This document shows positions 1 to 12,720 of a stretch of 64,000 bases of DNA, in pieces. Below the pieces are notes generated by a model. It did no database searches. It was not told the DNA's origin and was given only the letters and a program-made list of their open reading frames with translations. Numbering within the stretch: the stretch's first letter is position 1; every line of letters starts with the position of its first letter. The translations under genes and the position numbers were made by a program. Origin of the DNA: Lolium rigidum (Eukaryota; Streptophyta; Magnoliopsida; Poales; Poaceae). Where the stretch lies: contig NC_061508.1 in the NCBI RefSeq assembly GCF_022539505.1, positions 62,505,754-62,569,753 on the forward strand, given 5' to 3'.

Positions 1-399
1 AACCATCCAACCTTAGGTTGGTTCTCACCTCCATATTGGTTTATTAGTCTTACGCGTAGCCCTAGGTTATCAATTTAACTAAGAAAACATGAGGTATATA
101 TTACAAAAATATATATCACTAGAAATTTCAGATGTTATATTTTCTAATCATATAAATTTTTTATATAGATCAAATTGATGGCATAGGTATACACGTAAGA
201 GTAATAATCCGATATGGAGAGAGTAACATATGGAGAGACTAACATGAATCAACCAGTGAAACAAAGAACACAAAAATATCTAAGCATAATGTAATCCAAC
301 TATGACCATGCACACTGAACAAATATAGCCCGTAAGACTGCATGAACCGAGTCCAACCAAACTCCATATGTCCCTGATGCTCCATGGAAATATTAAGGA

Positions 400-1452
400 C
401 CATGTGGATCTAGTAAGCAGATCTGTTGTTGATGTGTAAAAATGATTGGATAATTATTTTGAAGACAATACTGTTTCAAAAATTCCAAATTACTCAAAGA
501 AAAGAACAAAACCCACTTGAATTTGAGCTTTTTTGACATTCTCCAGTAACCCATTAAGAAAATTTTCAATCATATTGGTTGCAGTTGTGGGCAGAAGTAT
601 ATTAAAAGTAAAATAAAAAACTCTCCAAACTAAGTGCCCAAAAGGTCACAAGAATATATGATCAGTAGACTCATGTGTATCACAGAAAACACATTTCATG
701 GATCCATTCCATCTCCTTCTTGCTAAATTATATGAAGTGAGCCAAAAAATTCTAGGAGGAACCATGTAAAAATATTTATCTTCAATGGTACCTTTAGCTA
801 CCATAAGTAAGTCCGTAAAAATCTAGTGTTTGGGTGAGTTCATGAAATCCGCATACATATATTCAAGAGTAAACAACCTAGAAGTTGGTAAGCGCTAAGA
901 AAATATACCCAATTCATCTATTGCACTAACCCCCATCAATCTCTCGACTAAGTCCAGCCATGATACCATTTCTCCCTTATTAAGTATTGAGATGTAAAAG
1001 CTGTGTCCCCCAACCAAGAGTCTTTCCAAAACCAACTACTCATCCCATCACCAATGAAAAATGACCTCGATCAAAGAAGTCATTTTTTGGAACTCATGAG
1101 CTCCTTCCAAAAAGGGAAATCTTTTTAGCATGTAAATTTCCGACTAAGGAATTTATTATGTAATATATCTTGCCACACTCATTGTTTAAGTAGTTTCAGC
1201 AACCATTTTATAAGTAAACATTTATTTGTAATTTCAAGCACCTCAATGCTAAACCTCCTAGGTCCTTTGGTCGTCAGATGATGTTCTATTTTGTTAGGCG
1301 ATAGCTCTCTTTTTTTTGCTGGTCTCTTTGGTAAAAGAAGTATGAGTGATCAATGTCTAACCTTTTTCATACCTTCTAGGGTATTTCAAATAAAGACAAC
1401 AAGAACATTGAAAGACTCGTGGGAAGAATAAGGACTGGATGATCTCCGCATG
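400..1452 (-). pseudogene. LINE ORF2 fragment, decayed (RT tail and zf-RVT)
   Basis: Remnant of a non-LTR retrotransposon polyprotein, read on the minus strand across several frames. From about 1290 to 1190 a frame matches the end of plant LINE reverse transcriptases (an 'EVLEITNKCLLIKWLLKLL'-like stretch). From about 1072 to 1014 the 'IGDG ... FWKDSWLG' motif typical of the RT-to-zinc-binding linker is visible. From about 705 to 645 a C-x2-C ... H pattern (KCVFCD, then THESTDH) matches the zf-RVT domain. Stops and frameshifts interrupt it throughout. The CACTA element at 1456 interrupts its upstream part. A few more LINE-like codons may resume after 8275. Non-functional. Confidence 0.72.
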
Positions 1453-1554
1453 AGACACTAAACCAAATTTGATATTCAGTGACAAATTTGCCTCATGGCC
1501 AAATTGAAACTGTCACCGATAGTGCATAATATGTGACAGTTCACCAATTGTGTC

Positions 1555-4411
1555 TGTAAGGGTACATTGCCCCTATGTGTGGTTTTGGTAATTAATGACA
1601 AACCCTATGGACTAATGTTTTCATTGAGTTTATATGAAGGAATATTCCATAAGTACTACTTGTAGTCCATGTGTTGGATTCAAGTATGGATGCCATGATG
1701 ATAAGAGATATACCTTGAGTATTGGCATCAGGATCATCGATTTGAAGACATATATATGATATGATCAAGAAGAAGAAATGAAGATGGAGTTCTTATATGG
1801 AACTCAATATTAGCTCTAGCTTATGTGTTAAGCAATGAATGATCAAGATCTTGAGTGCTTGATTCCAAGTGAAGAACTCAAGATATGGCTCTAAGTCGGT
1901 GATAGGCTCATGAGTTGAGCTATGGTTGACTAAGATTTAGAGCATGCAAGCAAATGAAGAGTTCTTTATACACCTCAAGATAGTATGATAGAGCATGAGA
2001 ATATACATGGTTGACCAATACAAAGAGTGAAGAATAGATTCATGTTTGGTCAACACATGAAGCATGAAGAATGTGCCACATGAAGTCATGTGGTATGGTA
2101 AGTCTTGTCAATTATGCTTCATGAACTAACCCATCATATATGTGTCCTTGTGTTGTCTATATGGGTTAGGTATCTTTTCATGGGCATGCATCAAAAGTGA
2201 GATCTCATATAGCCCATGAGAGGATGACATCAAGTGGTGATCGTCATCAAGGTTGAGTTGGGAAAGTTCAAGTTGAGCATCTCAAGAGGATCACATGCTT
2301 GAAGCTTTCCCTCCATTTAGTGATAATGGACATATGAAGATGTGCATCAATGGAGCTTTCCCATCATGGTGTATGGGGGAGCATTTGCGAGTCTTCACGA
2401 AGCAACAATGATCAAGTAAGGCATTTCGGCTTGAGTGGAGCTTGAAGAGTTATCATCAAGATCAAGCGGGATGCGCAAGGAAAAGGTATGGCCTTGCTAG
2501 GTTTTCCTTTCACTGGTCTCAAGGTGATTGTTGGGAGACAGGGTTATAGGATAGATAGCCGCACTATCAAGAGGGGCTTTCGGTTTGGTAACTTGATCAC
2601 ATCATCTTAGCGAGCTCAACCCTTTGCATATTTTGCATATCCCTATTACTTCTTGGTGTTTCTCTGTGTGAGGTTCTTGAGCTTGTTGCTAGCTTTACAA
2701 CAAGCCCAAGTTCATCGAAAACGGAATCCGCATGCATCTTCTATTGCGTTTTCGAGTTTGGACGTCTTCACCATTTCTTGACGGTGGGAGACTCCCTCTC
2801 TAGAATCATCTAAAAATATTCTGTGAGGAGTATCCATATTTCTAGTTTTTGTTGGGGTTATATTTCTCGTTATCTTTCTAACAAAATTGGTTTCATGTCA
2901 ATCAGAGTTCGGGAGCATTTTCTATTTAAAAGGAAAAGAAAAGGTCTTCAAGGGTCCTGCGTATTGGCACTGCCGCTCGGCGCCCGCCCGGCCTAAGGTC
3001 CGGCTAGACTGGCCGTGGCACCGGCTAGCCCGGCGCAAACTAGCTCCTAGACCGGTGCCAACCGAGTAGTATCCAGGGAGGTCTCCAGCTTCCCCCGGTG
3101 CTGGCCCGGTGTCCGGTCCGGTTTCGACCGGCCTCCCCAGCGCGGACCGCCTCCTGCTCTGGTGACAACCGGGGGCAGGTTCTGTATGTCCTGTCTCGCC
3201 TCGGTCTCGGCCCGGCGCACGATCTGGTGCCAGCCGGATGGTCCGGCCTGTGGCCCGGTCTGACCGGCCCCTAGACCGGATGGCCCGGCCCCAGGCCCGG
3301 TTGACCGGCTTCCTCGACTTATACTGAGATGGACACTTCCCCAACGGTTAGATTTCGGCTTGGGCTATAAATAGGTCTTCTTCCACCTTGGGCTTAGCAA
3401 GTTCTTCCACTCTCTCTCCTCCATTGTTGACTTTGAAGAACTAGCCCTATCTCTTGATTCCCCCCATGATTCTTGCTCATTCTTGAGGGATCTAAGAGAG
3501 GAGATCTAGATCTACAACTCCACCAATCCTTTTCTCCTCTAAGCTAGGGGAACCTTTGGATCTAGATCTTGGAGTCATTTGTTGATTTCCTCCTTCATAG
3601 TACGCGGCACACACCGCTGACGAATGAGATTGATGTCCCAAACCAACACAGGTTCAAGACTAAGTGCAGAACCAAGAATTCTTCCTCTCTAATCTCATCC
3701 TAGCATTTGTTGCTTTGGTGGGATTTGGGTGTGAAGGATTTGAACATCTTTGGTGTTCTTGCTTTGCATCATTGCATATTGTTGAGCTCTCCACTATGAT
3801 TAGTTCAAGTGAGAGACCGTGAGCTTGTTACTCTTGGAGGGTCACCTCCTAGTTGGCTTGGTTGCTGCCCAGTGACCTCTTCGTGGAAGATTGTGAAGAG
3901 GTCCGGGCTTCTCCTTCGTGGAGCTTGTGAAGTGGTTGTGGAGCTTTCCATCTCCGGAGTGGAGGAAAAGCTAACCATAAGGAAAGGCCATTATCCTTCG
4001 CGGGTTTCTCTTGGAGAAGAAGGTGAGCATTCGTGGCGTTGGGGAATCCTTCGTGAGACCTCCACCTCTCCAAACGTGATGTACCTTCTTCCAAAGGAAG
4101 GGAACACGGGAATACATCTTCGTCTCCGCGTGCCTCTTTTATTTTTATACCCGAGCTTACTTTCCTTGTGATAGCCATCGAGTTTGAAGTATCTATTATA
4201 TCTTGCTATCACTTGTTGTTCATATATATATATCTTGTGCCTATCTTGCTTAGCTCTAGTTGTTGTTGTTGTTGCACTTAGTTGAGCCTAGCATATTTAG
4301 GGTTTGTGCTTGTAGAATAAACATAGTTTAATTCCGCATTCTTACAAGCCAAATCCATAAGAGTTTTTAAATGCCTATTCATCCCCCTCTAGGCAACATC
4401 TCGTCGTTTCA
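1555..4411 (+). mobile_element. Solo LTR, 2.86 kb, TSD GTGTC
   Basis: Begins TGTAAGGGTACATTG and ends AACATCTCGTCGTTTCA. It is flanked by the 5 bp duplication GTGTC (1550-1554 and 4412-4416), so it is a complete LTR without internal region, the usual product of LTR-LTR recombination. It lies inside the 5' part of the CACTA element. A GC-rich stretch (2970-3320) with repeated CCGG/GGCC words precedes a TATA-like box. Open frames at 2922-3344 and 3809-4171 look incidental. I recognise it as a high-copy pooid LTR type but cannot name the family safely. Confidence 0.8.
3366..3373 (+). promoter_or_regulatory. TATA box of the solo LTR
   Basis: TATAAATA in the context GGGCTATAAATAGG, downstream of the CG-rich part of the LTR. 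It gives the sense orientation (+) of the LTR. It would mark the U3/R boundary about 30 bp downstream. No experimental start is known here. Confidence 0.5.
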
Positions 4412-5402
4412 GTGTCACTACTTGGTTTAATTAAGGACAGTACCTAATTTTATCAATATTAAATTGTCATGCCATACCCATTTCTCTCATCAAACATAGT
4501 AGGTAACAATTTTTGAGTGTGGTTAATGCAAACTGTCATTGCAAATGTGGGTCCCTCTATTCGGCAAACAAAAATTGGATTATGATTTGTTAAAATCATG
4601 TCGGTCCTAGTTATTTTATGTCATAAAAACTAATAAAAATAGTGTCCAACGGGTTTCAAACCCAAGACCATTGAAAGATTAGAGATGATGCCATTGGACT
4701 AGTATTATATTGTTGAATTTATTCGTACTTGAATTTAGGGCACTCACATTGACTACATGACATGATCGAGTTGATTGGATTAAGACAGACATATGTGAAA
4801 TAACTGATTTGGTTGTATGTCGGTAACCTCGTGCTAGTCAGATCCGTCTATAGGGGAGGCCATCAACAGCATTGTCGATCTAATCTCGGTCACCATCGAC
4901 GGTAGCAAAGGTGGTCATGGATGCGGCGTGAAATCGCGAGACCGACTTGAGGGGAAAAAATTAGAAAAAAATGTGATTTGTAGGTTTTGAAGTTGCAACC
5001 TCAAAAGGACAAGGGTGCTACCACTACACTAGCACTCAGTTGTTCCTAGTTCTTCCTAATTAGTTTTTTTGTACTTCGAATTAAGGACGAGCTAGGAAAA
5101 TAATATCTTAAGAAATTGGTATTGTGGTTTTTGAACCTATGACTCACAAGGATGGGTAACAACACCTCTACGCGTGTGCTTAATGTTTGTTATTACTTAC
5201 TTATTAGTATATTTAGTAATTATAATTAGATCCGATCTTGGAAAATAATATTATTAAAATATGAGGATCATGTGTTCTTAACCCAGGACTACGGACGATC
5301 ATTGAAAATAATATTATAAAATGGTCATCATAGGTTTTGAACCCAAGACCTAGGTACTTACAAACCAAAGTCCAACCACCATGCCACTAATTGGGCATCA
5401 TA

Positions 5403-6887
5403 TTTTGGAAGCTTTGGTCAAAAACTAGGGTTGAGCAGTGGACATGAAGCGTGTATGAAGCTTTGAGATTCAACCAACTGGTGTTTCGTGGACCGAATGT
5501 GATGTAGTCTGACATTACCATGTGTTGGCCATGTTTTGAAAGGGTGTTTTGTACTTACTCCAAAAATCACATCCTATTTTTGAGTTTAAGCATGCATTTT
5601 TACAAATTTCAAACAAAACGGCAAAAGAGTCAATGTGAACATCATTTGCCATGCGATGAGGCACCTTTGTGCCAAATATGAGTTCATTTGAAGAATGCTA
5701 GGTCACATAATGGTCAAACAATACCTCATTTGGGTAGAAAGACATGATCGTCACACATGCTACCTCATCTTTGAGAGTGGATTCAAAGAGAAAGTTTTTT
5801 CTTTCATGATCATTATTTTTCATGGATAGTGTGTTTCACACAAAAGTTCGAAATGTGAAGGTTTCAGATCTTTTTGAACAATTTTGAATTACTTATTCAT
5901 TTTGGAAGCTCTGGTAAAACTAGGGTTGACCAGAGGACGTGGAGAGTGTATGAAGCTTTGAGGTTCAACCAAGTGGTGTTTGTCGACCCATTGTGATGTA
6001 GTTTTACATGACCATGTGTTGGCCATGGTTTGAAACGGGTTTTTGGCACATGCTTCACAAATGAAACCCTGTTTTTAAATTTAATCATGTATTTTTTAAG
6101 AAATTTCAAACCAAATGGGTAGGAGCCAATGCAAAAATAATTTTTCATGTGATGATACAGCCTTATGCCAAATATAAGTTCATTTGAACAATTCTAGGTA
6201 ACATAATGGCCAATAAGTAGCTCGTTTGGGTAGAAAGACATGATCGTCGCACATGCTACCTCATCTTTGAGAGTGGATTCAAAGAGAAAGAATTTTGTTT
6301 CAAGATTATTATTTTTCATCGATAGTACCTGACACAAAAGTTCCAAATGTGAAGGTTTCATAATTTTTTGAACAGTTTTCTATCACTTATGCATTTTGGA
6401 AGATTTGGTCAAACTAAGGTTGACCAGAGGAGGTGAAGTGTGTATGAATCTTTCTGGTTCAACCAGCTGGTGTTTTGTAGACCCAATGTGATGTAGTTTG
6501 ATATGAATATGTGTTGGCCATGTTTTGAAACAGGTTTTTGGTACATGCTTCACAAATGAAACCCTGTTTTTGAGTTTAAGCATGCATTTTTTTAGAAATT
6601 TCAAACCAAATGGGCAAGAGCCAATGCAAACACCATTTTTCATTTGATGATGCACCCTTGTGCCAAATATGAATTCATTTGAACAATGCTAGGCCACACA
6701 ATGGTCGACAAGTAGCTCATTTGGGTAGAAAGACATGATTGTCGCACATGCTACCTCATCTTTGACAGTGGATTCGAAGAGAAAGAATTTGTTTCAAGAT
6801 TATTATTTTTCATGGATAGTATTTCACGCACAAATTCAAATAAGAAGGTTTCATATTTTTTTTAACAATTTTGAATTACTTATGAAT
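5403..6887. repeat. Tandem repeat, ~495 bp unit, three copies
   Basis: Units start at about 5404, 5901 and 6394, and a fourth beginning is seen at 6888, giving periods of 497, 493 and 494 bp. Each starts with TTTGGAAG, then a GGTCAAAACTAGGGTTGA-like phrase, and later carries ATTTGGGTAGAAAGACATGA. Copies differ by scattered substitutions and small indels, so the array is not recent. The minus-strand frames at 5897-6148 and 6383-6655 are the same repeat read twice. Confidence 0.88.
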
Positions 6888-8274
6888 TTTGGAAGGTGCA
6901 GGATCAACCAATGGTTTTGCTTGCTGACACCCGACCTCCACCAGGCTGAGCCTTTGGAAAAGAGGCACGCAAACACACGGCCCCACCAAGCCAATCAAAA
7001 CTTACAGGCGGGACCAAAGTCAACTAGAAACCGACCAATAAAGCTAACCGGAAATCATTTATAGGGGGATTCGAACCTCAGACATGTGTGACCCCTCAAA
7101 ATTTGGTCAAAACAGTGTTGATATTTTCTCTTGTCAATAGTAGGTCTAATGCCAAGGTCAAGAAGTTCAAGATGAATGTCAGTGGGGAGGAAGCTCTCAT
7201 AAACAATGCAGGTATGTACCGATCCCTGTTACCATTTCATATACTCCATACGATTCATGCATTCAAGTGCTCCTAACTTTCCATGTCAAGTTGGTACAGT
7301 GCTCTGACACTTATAATTATCTGTTCACCTTCTTTTTACCTAAATTACCAACATTCCAAAACTAGCAAATTTCTTGGAACTAACAGGTCCAACTTTTGGC
7401 GAGTTTCTTATTCTCCAACACTCCAAGGTCACATCTCTGAGTTGCATCAGTGTATACATGTGCATATTCATTGTAAAAGCGGACACCAACACATCTTCCA
7501 TAAAGATATACTACAACTTTTATCTTTACATGTTCGCACAGATAGAGTAACATGGCAGCAGGAACAGTTGGATCTATGGACAAGGGCACCCTGATGAATT
7601 TCTTTTTGCATTAGTGGATAATGTAATAGTTGTAGTAACTACATACTATTTATGATGCAACATAATTATGTAATATGGCAATGCTAAAATAAACATATTC
7701 AATATATTAATTTTTTGTCTCCAAATTAGATCTGGTGTTGATGATTTAATCATCTCTGACTTGTTTAAACGTGAATTATTTAGACGAGCTGCTAGGAGGA
7801 AAATGAAACTGATAATAATAGCAGCCTAGGTCCCACATGCCAGCAACGTGCAACGTCTGGTCCCAATTGTAGAACAAGTTAACTTCATCAGGACCCACTC
7901 GACATCATCCACGTCACTAGCATTGGACCCACGTTGTCAGCAGCCATGTCAGCATCATATGTGCCCCATGTAAGAAGCCACGTGAGCATTTCTTGACCAA
8001 TCCTGAGTTTGCATTGAATCTGACAATGACAAATTCTTATATATAATATGACAATATTGGGTTGTCACCTATTATCACAATCGTTGACAATCTCTAAATT
8101 GCCACCGAATATATGATCTTTGATGACAAAACTTTACATGTTTTCATTAGATATTTTCTATGACAAATATTCGGTGACAAAACTAATGACAACATAAATT
8201 TGTCACCGGCCTAAAATAGTACATTCAACCACAAAAGTACTTTGTCACAAAATCCATTTTTTGGTGTAGTGAGA

Positions 8275-8882
8275 GCATCTTTTCCAACCACACCAGTAGA
8301 AAAAATCTTATCTGTGACGTGGCACAATTGGCCTTAGCTGCATGTAACTGGCACGCCGTCGGTATATTTAAGCTAACATTCAAAAGACATATAGGTACAT
8401 ATTGCTCGATTGCACAAGCATCCAGTTTTTTTTGGTAAGAGTGTCTTAACACCGAAATTTAGTTTGAACGGTAGTAACTGAGCAGATCATCTTATTCAAA
8501 ACCATCGCTTTATCATAGCCCCGTCTGTTGTTTTCATCTCTACCTCAAAATCTTGATAACAATCCACCAACTAGTAGTCTAATACTAGTGGTGATCTGTC
8601 TTGGAGTGACTAAAAAATGGAGAGAAAAAAACAGACATATTTTTATGGTGAAACACAATCACCAATTTCTGAAGCCAAAAACAACACTGCTTTGAGCAAA
8701 CTTAAGAGGTTAGCTAATTCCCTTTAAATAATTAATTAGGTGTTGTGAAAAAATATATGTCGGTCGCAGAGCTGGTAAAGAAGTGTTAGTTTTATTGCAT
8801 CAAACAGTAGAACACTCCATGAATTAGTTCTTTTGATATTCCTCATTGTTGGATGACTAATAATGTATGCATCATAACAACA
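8275..8882. other. Unassigned stretch between two CACTA elements
   Basis: Mostly AT-rich. The first bases may continue the LINE fragment of 400-1452. No coding potential, RNA gene or element end was recognised. Confidence 0.4.
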
Positions 8883-9509
8883 CACTACATAACCAGTCAA
8901 GGTGCCGGCGGCCGCCATGCCGTCGACGCAACTAGAATTTCCGTCAGCACAGCCCTGTGCCGACGCCAGCCGTTGGCACAATATGTCCTCGGCACAGACC
9001 CATTTGTCGTCAGCACAACATCTAGTGCCGACGGCAAAGTCGTCGACATTGAACTAACAACATTTGGCAATTTTGGCTCGAATTTATCAACAAAATCAAT
9101 TTTTTTAATCTCTCACATGGACCATTTTAACTCTAACTAGACTTAAGACTTAATATTAGGTCACATTGCACAGGTGGTCAAACTTCCCGCTCACTTTGCT
9201 CTAGCCGTAGCACGCTTAACTTCTATGTTCTTTCCGGACGAGCTTCCGTGAAAGAAATGACACTTTGTTGATAATACTATCATATCAATCCTATTAACTC
9301 TATTCCTTGAAGTCGCACCTCTTTATTTTTTTGAATTTCAAAAAATAAATTATGTAAAATGAATAAGTAATATTAATCTTGAATTCAAATGACAATAAAA
9401 TGATTATATTTTTGGTCCTTTTCTATTTAATATGGGAATTTGACAAATAATATGTCTAAATCGATCGGAAAAATGAGAGGAATCCAAATATAACATATAT
9501 ATATATCAT

Positions 9510-10830
9510 ATTTTGAACCTAAAAATATTGTTTTCGAAAAAATTGTGAGCATTAGATCATGTACATGTAGTTCAAATCTAACCGACTTCCTACCGATTTG
9601 GCATTAATTTTTTTTTCACGAGAGGTGGATAAAAATGTTTAAGATACCCTGGTTGGGAAATTTTAAATGTAAGGTGGTCTAGTATTTTTTTAAAATGGGG
9701 TGGTACCATTGTGAAACTTTCCTTTGGTTGTTGCTTCACAAAATACCCCATTTTGGGGACCTAGAAAATGAAAAATGGCTTTTTGGTGCGCCGAAAAGGA
9801 AATCTTCCTCCTGCAATATTGTTCGAAAGAAGTGAGCTTAGCTCATTTGGTTAGGGAAGTGGATGTACAACCCAGCCACCCAGTTTCAAGTCTCCAGGGA
9901 CGCGAATTTGGGTTCTTATTATTTAAAAAGCAAAAATCACTGTAGGGGCTTCCCCTACCGTATTTCTTTCAAAAAAAAATTGTTCGCCATCCCAAGATGC
10001 ACAGGTGTGCACAATATAAGCATATTATCATAAACTATTCCACAAATCTAGCCATAACATTAGTCGTTCGACCTGAAAGCCATGAATCATCGAACATGAT
10101 AGTTTACGAGAAGATTTTTTGAGATATTTTCAATGTTCCAAGTTTGATATTTTTCCTTTCTACTATGTCACATAATATGACCCCACGTGAAGTTTTTTTC
10201 ATTGTTTTGATTGTTTTTAAATTTCTTATGCCCATTTCAAACTATGGTCAAAACGGCGGGCATGAAAATTCTTAGATCGGGATGAGCCTCGCTAAAATTG
10301 CAGTGGATCCCTGATGAAATAGCATATTGTGAACCTAAAAGGATTTTTCCGAAAAATTATGAGCATTAGATCATGTATCTGTAGTTCAAATCTGACCGAC
10401 TTTCTACTAACTTGGCAGGAATTTGTCTTTTTCACGAGGGGTGGACGGAAATGTTTTAGATACCCCGGTTGGGAAATTGTGTATGTAAGGTGGTATAGTA
10501 TTTTTGAAAAATGGATTGGTATCATTGTGAAACTTTCATTTGGTGGTTGCTTCACAAAACACCTCGTTTTGGAACTCGGAAAATGGAAAATAGCTTTTTG
10601 GTGCGATGAAAATGAAATCTTTCTCTAGCAACATTATTTGACATCACAAGATGCACATGTGTGCACAAGATGAGCACATTATCACAAAGTATACGATGAT
10701 TCTAGCTATAGCATTGGTCGTTCGGGCGTGAAAGCCATGAAGCGTCGTAAATGATAGCTCATTTTTTAGAAGGTTTTTTGAGATAATTGCAATATTCCAA
10801 GTTTGATATTTTCCATTTTTCTGAAAATTT
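9510..10830. repeat. Two-copy direct duplication (~0.65 kb) inside the CACTA
   Basis: About 9510-10165 and 10326-10830 align end to end. GAGCATTAGATCATGTA occurs at 9547 and 10361, GGTTGGGAAATT in both, and AAGATGCACA-GTGTGCACAA in both. The first copy is longer because the SINE at 9826 sits in it. Copies differ at many sites. Confidence 0.82.
9826..9978 (+). mobile_element. tRNA-derived SINE with exact 8 bp TSD
   Basis: The head resembles a tRNA promoter: an A-box-like TTAGCTCATTTGG and, about 40 bp on, a B-box-like GTTTCAAGTCTCC. The body ends in CTGTAGGGGCTTCCCCTACC, a run with internal dyad symmetry, then an A-tail. ATTGTTCG is duplicated at 9818-9825 and 9979-9986. The paralogous copy of the surrounding duplication has no SINE at the matching place, which confirms the ends. 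It would be mobilised in trans by a LINE. Confidence 0.82.
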
Positions 10831-11190
10831 TGATATATTATTTGTATTTTCTGAATTATAATGGTTTAGTTATGATCTTTTTAAGATTAATGTGGTAAAA
10901 TTGAAAATAGCTATCGGCACAGCAAAGCCGCCGACACAGGGCTGAAAGTTGTGCCGATGGCGTCACAGGCCTGATGTTGTTACCTCGTTGTTACGACGAA
11001 GAGTCTGTGCCGACGGCTAAAACTGTGCCGATGGTTGCTGTCGTCACATGTCTTCCTGAGCCGACGGTTTTCCTGTGCCGACGGCTTGCCTGCTGGTCTG
11101 ACCGGGACGGGTCATGTGCCAAGGGCCACGACATTTAGCCGCTGATACAGAGGATGGCCTTCGGCACCTTGTGCATTTCCTGTAGTGACA

Positions 11191-12584
11191 TTGCTGACCC
11201 TTGTGATTTTCTCAATGGTCTTCCCCACTCGATGATAGTAATACTAGATCACTAGTGTGGAAGGTACCAAACCTCATCCAAAAATTTACTGCATTCTCTA
11301 TCTTGTCTGGTTGGGCGATCCAAAGGCTAGGACATGTAGCATGGTCAGTTGGCCACAGCACCAAGACTACTTCGTTCCAAGAGTCCTAGCCATGTTTGCA
11401 CCGTTAGAACAAGGCAGCTACGGCCGACCGAATCATGTCCCGAAATGATTCCGATCGGCCGCGGACGGAGCTGCCTTGAGGCCGATGGGGTCAGCTACCC
11501 AATGGAAAATGTAAGATCCTTCACTATTTAGCATTATGTAGTGTTAATTTATAGAGGCTGACCCCAGTGTAATAGAGATATTATACTGATGACTCCAGTG
11601 CCATTTTTTTCAGCTTCGACCCTGATCGGCCGGACAAATATTGGCCAGCTACACATGAGCGAGCAATTGCAACCTACTGGAGTAGTACAAAGGAGTCTAC
11701 AAACTATCACAATGGAACTCACGAAAGATAACAATAACAATGATACAACACCTACTCGCGTACAAAGCCACATCAGTGTGACCAAAATCTCGTACCCATT
11801 GGCATCAACATGAGTGTCGCTGACAGGGATGAGATCAAGTGTAGACATTTCAAGGTAATTGCCCTGGCCTGCGAATTTACGACGAGTTATATATGTCTGC
11901 CTCCTGAGTCGGATACATGTCACCTACCTGAATGTATTGGCAGCGACACTAAATCCATGGTGCACGTCGAGTTGAAGAAGCTTACTTATGCAAAAATCCA
12001 AACTAGGAAACTTCTCATTGAAGCGTAGTTTAATAGGATTCGTCGTTTGATGGCTCTGGCCGGCTAATGTTTACTAGCAATGGTAACTTAGACCGCAAGA
12101 GAATGCGCTGGATCATACGCGAGTCGGCTGCGTAGTTCACCGAAATCGACGTGAGGCTTTGGAGTTTTCTGATATCCCTGCTATTGCCACCGGTATTTTC
12201 CATGACACGTTCACCATCCCGCGTGCTCTGGCTTGCTGCCGAAGCAAGAGGTTGTCTGCCGAGGTTAACAACATCGGCCAATCAAGCGGCAGATTGTCTT
12301 CCGAGTTAATGTTTTTTAGAGGAGTATGTTAATTATATAAGCATGTACACACAATGACATAGATGTGCTGACTACTCGGGCGCCCTTCAAAGAAGTTTCC
12401 AATGAGAATTGTCGGATTGTAATCCTTATGATTTGTTATACTAGCCCGGTTGTTTGATTTTGTAGAACTGTAATATGTATTTATTTGCACTACACTTTGC
12501 AGTAAAATTTACATTGATCATGTTTTTCGGCAACAAAACATCCTTTCAATCAGGTAGGATATGCTTCAAAGGATATTGGTATAG
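11191..12584. other. Unassigned intergenic DNA
   Basis: Contains the hairpin at 11410-11478 and several short frames (for example - strand 11549-11923) with no recognisable domain. No element ends were found. Confidence 0.4.
11410..11478. other. Strong imperfect hairpin (69 nt)
   Basis: CAAGGCAGCT at the left pairs perfectly with AGCTGCCTTG at the right. An inner arm, CGGCCGACCGAATCAT, pairs with ATGATTCCGATCGGCCG with one bulge and one mismatch. About seven unpaired bases sit on the 3' arm between the two stems. The loop is short (GTCCCGA). No known microRNA was recognised. It could be a foldback element, a small-RNA precursor or an old MITE core. Confidence 0.6.
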
Positions 12585-12720
12585 AGGTCATATTTGCACT
12601 TGGGTACGAAGCTCGATCAGACATGGCTAGTGTGTATCAAACCCGATATATTACAGGGGTGAACAATTGTTTCTCTATATGTTTCGCTGAATTTCATTTG
12701 GATCTCAAAACAAATTCATT
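12585..12720 (+). repeat. Detached start of the upstream-repeat unit (copy 1, 5' part)
   Basis: Matches 16125-16258 and 17101-17190: CATTTG near the start, then GGCTAGTGTGTATCAAACCC, then TTTCATTTGGATC and GAATTCATTGA-like words. The rest of this copy appears at 15181. The DNA between them contains the MITE-like element and a CACTA element. Confidence 0.65.

Larger units (their letters stand above)
1456..8271. mobile_element. CACTA (Enhancer/Spm) DNA transposon, non-autonomous, TSD AGA
   Basis: The left end reads CACTAAACCAAATTTG. The right end is the inverted form of CACTACACCAAAAAAT. Both are flanked by the 3 bp duplication AGA (1453-1455 and 8272-8274), the size CACTA transposases make. 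GTGACAAA-like motifs recur just inside both ends, as expected of subterminal transposase-binding repeats. Without the nested solo LTR the element is about 3.95 kb. No transposase domain is recognisable inside. It holds a three-copy ~495 bp tandem repeat and a short exon-like segment. It splits an older LINE fragment. Confidence 0.85.
8883..11187. mobile_element. CACTA DNA transposon, non-autonomous, 2.3 kb, TSD ACA
   Basis: The left end is CACTACATAACCAGTC followed by AAGGTGCCG. The right end inverted is CACTACAGGAAATGC followed by AAGGTGCCG. The 3 bp duplication ACA flanks both (8880-8882 and 11188-11190). Many GTGCCGACGGC-type motifs occupy 8900-9060 and 10910-11180 in opposite orientations, typical subterminal repeats. 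The interior is a duplicated ~0.65 kb segment plus a SINE. No transposase is present. Confidence 0.88.

Noticed and set aside
2922..3344. 140-codon minus-strand frame
   Set aside because: It lies in the GC-rich U3 of the solo LTR. Arg/Gly/Pro-rich composition and no domain.
4640..5400. Repeated 'TTTGAACCCAAGACC'-like segments that recall tRNA T-arms
   Set aside because: No cloverleaf with an acceptor stem could be formed. They look like recurring transposon-internal sequence.
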